Positions 57,881 through 64,000 of a stretch of DNA of 64,000 nt are shown here, one piece after another. The position numbers and the translations under genes are program-made. Source of the DNA: Melastoma dodecandrum (taxonomy: Eukaryota > Streptophyta > Magnoliopsida > Myrtales > Melastomataceae); NCBI GenBank assembly GCA_029817715.1, contig JARUPY010000382.1, forward strand, positions 62,001 to 126,000. The letters are read 5' to 3'. The notes beneath the pieces are model-generated. The model did no database searches. It was not told where the DNA came from and saw nothing but the letters and a program-made list of their open reading frames with translations. The stretch's first letter is position 1. Every line of letters starts with the position of its first letter.

Positions 57881-60300
57881 AATGGTGCTGTATTACATCA
57901 AAAACCAATGGTGGCACCAAACTAAGAATCGAGCTTGGACAGTCTAATGTGAAATTTGCACATCGACCTCTAATGTATTGATCCTGTAGACATTGAAATC
58001 CCAGGCAAGAATACCAATGAAGCTGTTTGGATCATGTATTGAAAGTTTCCAAAAAGCAAAGTCAGGCGAAAATTATTTATCCAGTGAGGCCTTACCTTCC
58101 TCTGTTTTCTGATTGATTTTCTATTGTTACGACTTGTTACCCCCAACTTCCATACATTCTTGGTTCCCCCCTAGTCCAGCGGCATGTATTGATGGGAGGT
58201 TTCGTTTGTTTTGACATACTCCGTGTTCAAGCTTCAACCTCATCTTTCACGCAGATCATAGGCAAAGATCCCAGAGACGGGGGTGTGTGAGGTTCACGTA
58301 AATGTTCCATTACCTGCCCATTTTGGGGACAATTTTCCCAGGTGGTTAATTTTTCTAATTACACAGTTGCCTAATTTCTCAGCCTTTTGGAACCACTCGT
58401 GAGTTGATTTTGGGGCATTTAATGTTTTCATTGGTGCAGCCATGGCATCAGAACTGGTGTTTTTGAAGCCAGCAAGCTTACTGATGAAATGTTGCCCCGT
58501 CAATCCCAGATATCCAAGTAAATGCTGCAAACGTTAATCTTCACAACTTTCACTGTATCCAGTGGAATTGACACGTTAGATGATTTCCAATAAATGCCTT
58601 TAGAAGGTGTATGGATTTCATGTTTGCGTTTTCTAGTCAATAGCATCGTTTTGGTAGCACCTTTTTCTGGGGATAACTGCCGTTGTTGTTTGATTTCCTT
58701 GACGAGGGTACTAAAGCAAATCAACGGTTGCAAGGCCTGTCCTCTTTGATATTGCAATCGAAGACCACTCTCTGTATGTGGCCATTGGTCCAAAGGTATT
58801 CGTTCCCAAGGCAAAGGGTCCAATTCTGTATTATCGAAGTATCCATTCTATTTAGGCCAGAATGAGTACCATTAGGAAGTGTCGAAAAAAGGTCCCTCGT
58901 TGTGTTCGACACAAAGAGTCTCATTTCACCGGATCACTAGCCTTTCTGTAACTTGTTTGCTTCCTTCAGCTTGCGCAAGATTGTTCCTGGAGACGGACCC
59001 TCAAACCCATGGGGAAATTGTAATAGTCGGAGCTATATCAGGTTGGCGTAGCCGTATATCCTTAGGAAACATTTAGGATGTCATGAAGAACAAGGATGAT
59101 GACTACTCGCAGGTGATCACAATATACCAATGTCAATGGTTAGCGATCTGGTTATCCTTACAAAAAATCCCCCCGTGAAGGGTTGTGTCTCTCGGGTTAT
59201 TTAAGGGAGCGGTGCCTCGGTTCTTCTTGATTGCCCCATTGCGGTGCCATGAATTCTTGGCAGATTCATGAGCTCTCGAGGAAGGTCTTGATGAACAAGA
59301 ACCCAAGGAGGTGGGCATCCGAAAGGCCTCCCAGGATGAAAGTTTCACCAATTCTGGATGAAGTTTTCTTTTGCAAAACAACTTGTGAGTAGTAGTTTTT
59401 TGACGACCTTAAAGTAGATGCATACGACTCCAAAATATTCACCAGTCGAAAACAAGTAATTTGCCTTTTATTATTTCGTAGCCTGGAAAGAGAAAAGATG
59501 GAAAATAAGAAGCAAACAGAGTATTTTGATTGGCACACATAGGGATAACCAGTAATGACTACCGACCGGGCATATTGGCCTACATGGTTTAATAACCCCG
59601 AGTAATCATTCACTGATCTAATCGAGGATTTTCTGCACCCATCGCGGGATGCTTCCGCAAAGTAACTCATCAAGCAGTCCATTAGGTACTGAAAGTTCTC
59701 TATAGATAGGAGGAAATACAATAGTAAAGAGATGCAAATTGTTGAAAGACGAGTAGTAGGACGTATGGAAGCAGTTTACCTTCAATTTCTTGCACTTCTA
59801 GCTATCTCCTTCTCCAAGCACTCAGACCGTCCTTAAGGAATACCGCCCTCTGCTTCTTTCAGTTCAACCAAAGAGATAGCAACACGGTTTTTAGATCCTA
59901 TGCACTCGAGGTTCGGGAAGTGACAGAAGTATCTGCAAATCGTGGTCCTGTGGCCTCGCAGGGATCTTTAAGGGAGTCTGGGTCCCTTTATCCATGAAAG
60001 ATGGAGACCATGCCCATATTGCAACGCGACACCAAACAGAATTGACTGACAGTTTGTCACGCCACTTAACTATCTCTCTATCTATCAGATATGCTGACCT
60101 AACTCAAAAAGTACACTCAAACTTAACAATTCCCTAGGTCACCTGATGAGGAGTCCTTAAATCCTGGCTAAGGCCAACATAATGGTACATGCAAATGCTA
60201 CCTTAATTCCGTCGAAAGGAGCAGCATCATAACAGTAGCTTGTTAGTTTTACAATCCATTCAGGAACACAGACAGACAAAAGGGAGATGTTAAACCCGAC
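57881..60300. other. Unassigned, possibly decayed coding sequence
   Basis: No gene can be supported. A minus-strand frame at 58294-58530 begins with HLLGYLGLTGQHFISKLAGF, which weakly recalls the LxGFLGLTGYYRRFI segment of Ty3/Gypsy reverse transcriptases. Plus-strand fragments at 58.75-58.85 kb and 58.98-59.1 kb read like protein (LYVAIGPKVFVPKAKGP, MKNKDDDYSQ followed by GT), but they are broken by stops and I could not place them in a family. Confidence 0.35.
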
Positions 60301-63300
60301 ACCTTATGCGGCAACTCCGCGATGACCATTGGAGGGACGAACACGGAAGCCCAGTACTATCCACAGTTATGTAAATGGTTGCCGCCAAGATTCCTTGCAG
60401 AGTTTTAATTCAATGGCGCAAACCAGCCGGGTCATCCAACTGCAATGGCAGCAAATATTTCATCGTTTGGTTGAGAAAAAAAACACTAGTCTTCCATGGA
60501 GTTTATTAAATTAGTCTGGAAAATCAAGAGATGCAAATTATCTGGCAGCAGGATTAAGGAATGTCAACAGGCCTGTAACCAAAGTATTAGAAATGTCCAC
60601 TAACATGTATGCAAAAGGGGGAGCTTTACCTTGAAACAAGTGATGACATTTCCAGAGGAATTCATGGTTAGCATCTACAGGGGCTCCAGGCAAGGCACAG
60701 GCTTATAATAAATGACGCCAAACGGTTCCGACAGAGGGTTGATTAAGCTGATAATTTACAGCCATACAACCAAAGATTATTAAATTTTCGATGCGCTATC
60801 TGTAGGCGAATTTTCTGCATCCCTACACGTTCTTAAATACCACCCTTTGGCACGGGTTCCCATCGTCTGTCCAGTTCTGTCTGAAGTTCATTTAAAGTGC
60901 CAAATCCGCTTGGAATGTATTATTCAGTCTATACTTGGAAGGATAATATAAATCTAGGCCCAGGGGAAAAAGCAAGCCACAAGCTCCGCTGGAGAATTGG
61001 GATCAACATATCTGACAGGTTTCTCAGGCAAAGGGTTCTTCTACGTTCCGTCTCTTTGCAGTTGACTCTCCGACCTGGTCTTTCGAGGTCGCTCTTGTTC
61101 AGAAGAAAAGATCTTTATTCTCTCCATTTATGACCCAGTCAGGAATTAATCTTCTCCAAAACCATTTCCAATAATCCTATCAGTCCAATGCGAGACTTTC
61201 ATTGGTTTCCTCAAAATCAAATGCTTCAGAAGATCCGCCAGCATGCTTGGTGACGACTTTTTCCTCTTACCACTTAATTCCTGCACACACATCAAGTCTA
61301 GATCCTACAGCAACTGAGTTCCTAAAATCAGAATAGAAGCAAGTCAAGGCGCTCAAGGAAACTATATCTCCAGGGGACTATAACGGCTGCCGACTGAAGC
61401 TTGAGATAGTGAATTGTCTCGAGCGATTGGATCTTCCACCGAAATCCCAGTAACTCACTTTTTCAGCAGCCGTCACTAACAGCAGCATGTTCAACCATGC
61501 TCCGCCTCCTCGCTTTGTGCTATTGAGGGAAAAGGCGATCTGGTCATCTGGGCTTGCAACCCCTTATGCAAGTCACCAATTTTGAAAGACGGTTTAGGAA
61601 GTGGACTGGCAACTTTTCCTGAAACTAATGGCTTTTCTCCTCTCATCTGTTTCTTTACAGAAACCAGGAATTTCATCGCTTTGTTTTAAACGCCGGCACC
61701 TTTTGGCTATCAAGATTACCATCCAACCTCAAAACTCATCGTCCTCTGGAATACAGCATAGGCCTCGACCATCAGTTCCAATACACTTCTTTTCCTTCCT
61801 ACGATTGTAGACAATATCTTTCAAGTTGTGCTTTTGGTCTATGGGCGAAGCCTTTTGTGGGACATCAATACTTCCACTGACCAGAAACAGCCCATCCCAT
61901 CCTTCGCATCCTCAGCCTTGGAATACCTATCCTTTCAAAATCTAGAGCTTCAGTATCATCTGTCTTCCAAATCTCCAAAGGACTGAAATTCAGAGCAGCT
62001 GATTGATAACCCTTATGCCGTTTTAAAAAAGTTTTTTTTTTTTTGTTTTATATTTTGTTATTTGTAAAATTTTAAAAAAAAAAGAAAAAAAAAAAAAAAA
62101 AAAAGAGGTTTTTTTTTTTTATTTTTTTGTTAGATGACCAATAGCTGAGCCTTAGCATCACGAGCCCCAATCGTGTCAGCTTCCAGATGATGCACTTAGA
62201 GCTAATCATGTTAGCTACCGGATAAATTCTTTGGGTCTGAAACATGCACAGAGTTATCCACACCCCACTTTCTTTGTGCAAGAATCCGGTTGAATCCTCC
62301 GCATTTTCAACGAAACATAAAAAACCCCCAACCCTGAAACTTTTATTTCGTCCAAAACATCCCGCCGATAAGCAGGAGCAGGCTAACCAAGCTCCACCCT
62401 CCTCGATACTTCTTCCCAAAGCACAATCCACGGCATTCTGAAAGCTTTTCTGAATTACCCTTGCCGTAACTGCATTAGAAAAGTTTGTAGTGATCGGGAA
62501 CATGTGCTTCAGCTGTGATGGTTTTCATTCCATGAAAACGATGGTACGTCAAAAATATGCCACCAGAAAGGAGTCCTTTTTATGTATACTTCATCACTTT
62601 CTCAGGCGCATCTTGATGGGTCAAAAAAATCTGACCAGGCCACCAAGGATGACTTCTCACTTTGCCCCATTACTAAAAACTACACGCAGAAAATATGTCT
62701 TCCTCGGATCAGGGAGGGAGCTGATAAACCCACTTCTCAGCCCCCCTAGAGCTCTCCGTCTTCAGATCTCCCTCGCTCTCTTCATTCTCAACAGATCATC
62801 TTGAGGTCTTCCACACCATCAAACTGCTTGTCAACCTTCATCGCATCATCATTCGCCCGGAAACCAATCAAATCATTGTGATATAAGAAAGCTTTCATCG
62901 ACCATCTATATTTATTCTAAAGATGGAACTACACCCAGAAGAAGCAGTCCACTTCAGCGACAGAGCCAGGCACGCAGTAGTTCTTGGCCATCTGTCATCA
63001 ACAAGTTTGATCAGTTCTTCTGGAGTCGCCAAAAACAGTTCTCTCACAGATAACATCCCCTCCATCAACAACATGTTTGCTCCACCTTCCTTTTGTCGTC
63101 TGTACCAAAAGTAGTAAGAGAAAGAACCATTCTCCATGTTTCCACCAACAACCTCCGTGTTGTAGACTTTTGTTTGTCTATTGCAATCGCGAGAAGCAAT
63201 TTCTAATCCAAATCACCTAAATTATTGAAATTCTCATACTGAGAAACAAGTTTCCTTATCGCTTCAAGCATTCGAAACACCAGCTAAACTCTACACACCT

Positions 63301-63534
63301 GGACGCCACCGACCTTCCCCACCCCGCTTCCTCTCCAAGACCCTCTTCAGCTGCCCCCGAAGTCCCCGCGACCGCACACCGCCTCCCAGAATCGATCGGC
63401 CATCCACGACACCTCGAATTTCCACAACAGCACAAGCACGACATCCCAGCAGAATCAACCTAAAAACCCATAAATCCGCCACCCTAGAGCCTCTACTGAA
63501 CACCCCCCCCCCCCCCCCAAAAAAAAAATTTTAC
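60301..63534. other. Unassigned region, possible damaged minus-strand gene
   Basis: Several minus-strand stretches look protein-like but are separated by stops: MLSVRELFLATPEELIKLVD near 63070-63012, DDAMKVDKQFDGVEDLKMI near 62860-62805, KPSFKIGDLHKGLQAQ near 61600-61550. I do not recognise the family. A low-complexity poly-T/poly-A tract at 62032-62125 and a poly-C/poly-A run at 63503-63528 interrupt the region. No complete model could be built. Confidence 0.35.
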
Positions 63535-63562
63535 CTGTTGAGCGGAACTGGGCTTTTATCAT
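63535..63562 (-). CDS. Candidate first coding exon of an unidentified minus-strand gene
   Basis: An ATG at 63562 opens a nine-codon exon (MIKAQFRST) that ends in a good donor, CAACAG|GTAAAA. Upstream on the minus strand are a CT-rich leader-like stretch and, further up at 63.76-63.85 kb, GGCCCA/TGGGCC motifs typical of plant housekeeping promoters. I could not find the next exon because the sequence below contains stops in every plausible continuation. The product is unknown. Confidence 0.25.
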
Positions 63563-64000
63563 GTCCTCGTATTGTATTGTGGAGGAAGGGGCTTAAGAAA
63601 GAAGAAGAGGCTGATTGTTGTCCGTTTTTCGGTTTTTGTTTTGCTTTTTAATTCCTTTCGTCGTTAGTAGAGGTTGAATTGAATTTGATTCCGATAATTA
63701 AAACTTAAGATGCCCTCTTTTTTCTTACCAAAACCCCCGGGAGGGGGTTGGTTTAGTATGTTGGGCTTTTATCCCAGTAGGCCCATAAGTTCGAATGCTT
63801 CCGGGCTCATTGGGGCCATACAATGAGCCAGTCATGTAAAATGGGCCGGAATATTCCATGTTGGGAACAGTAAACTAAGAGGTTAAAAAATAATCCAATA
63901 GAAAAAGATAACATTGGGCATTTGGATAAGAAACTGATAGGGGAGTCATGGAGAGAGAAAATAGTTACAATTACAATAAATCATTTTTCATGTCCTCCAC
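63563..64000. other. Possible minus-strand promoter region
   Basis: Contains TGGGCT, GGCCCA and TGGGCC motifs between about 63758 and 63850 and AT-rich sequence to the window end. No coding sequence is recognised. Confidence 0.4.

Noticed and set aside
63746..63805. tRNA-like stretch with TTCGAA and GTTTAGTATG
   Set aside because: It resembles box A and box B weakly, but no acceptor stem or anticodon arm of proper length can be formed.

Overview
This window is nuclear DNA from a flowering plant, probably a eudicot. The evidence is spliced genes with GT-AG introns, plant-specific families (plant synaptotagmin, EDR2-like PH-START protein, subfamily-I GATA factor, clade-C auxin response factor, WPP-domain-associated protein) and a canonical MIR160 hairpin. 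Intergenic DNA is AT-rich, with microsatellites, short tandem repeats and MITE-like elements. I assigned all exons by hand from homology, splice sites and phase, so exact boundaries are models.

Left part (1-38.8 kb). In order: a synaptotagmin-3-like ER/plasma-membrane tether (1536-4265 +), the oligosaccharyltransferase subunit ribophorin I (7672-10791 +), an EDR2-like PH/START/DUF1336 protein (12963-18199 +, 21 exons), a GATA zinc-finger factor (20621-21832 +), a clade-C ARF10/16-type gene carrying four in-frame stops (24438-26569 +), an endosulfine-family protein (27661-29162 -), a small unrecognised cysteine-rich protein (31473-32888 +), a monoglyceride-lipase-like hydrolase (33353-34309 -) and a WPP-domain-associated coiled-coil protein (37426-38753 +).

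Centre (39.7-47.3 kb). A MIR160 precursor lies on the minus strand (39720-39822). Two complete minus-strand genes follow: an RluA-type RNA pseudouridine synthase (42125-45759) and the TFIIF beta subunit (45968-47274).

Right part (47.9-64 kb). Every recognisable gene here is broken: a truncated taxilin relic, RPS20 with one-base indels, EF-1alpha with many homopolymer-type one-base indels, and a shattered PPR gene. RPS20 and EF-1alpha sit head to head across a short region with telo-boxes, GGCCCA motifs and TATA boxes, and would share a divergent promoter. Beyond 58 kb I see only unassigned, possibly decayed coding-like sequence.

The most interesting feature is the pairing, about 13 kb apart, of a MIR160 precursor with a protein-dead but structurally intact ARF10/16 locus. 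That locus still carries a near-complete miR160 site, and one of its stop codons lies inside the site. This suggests a locally linked miRNA gene and potential decoy target. The abrupt change from intact genes to genes with homopolymer indels near 47.5 kb is either true local decay or a drop in consensus quality.
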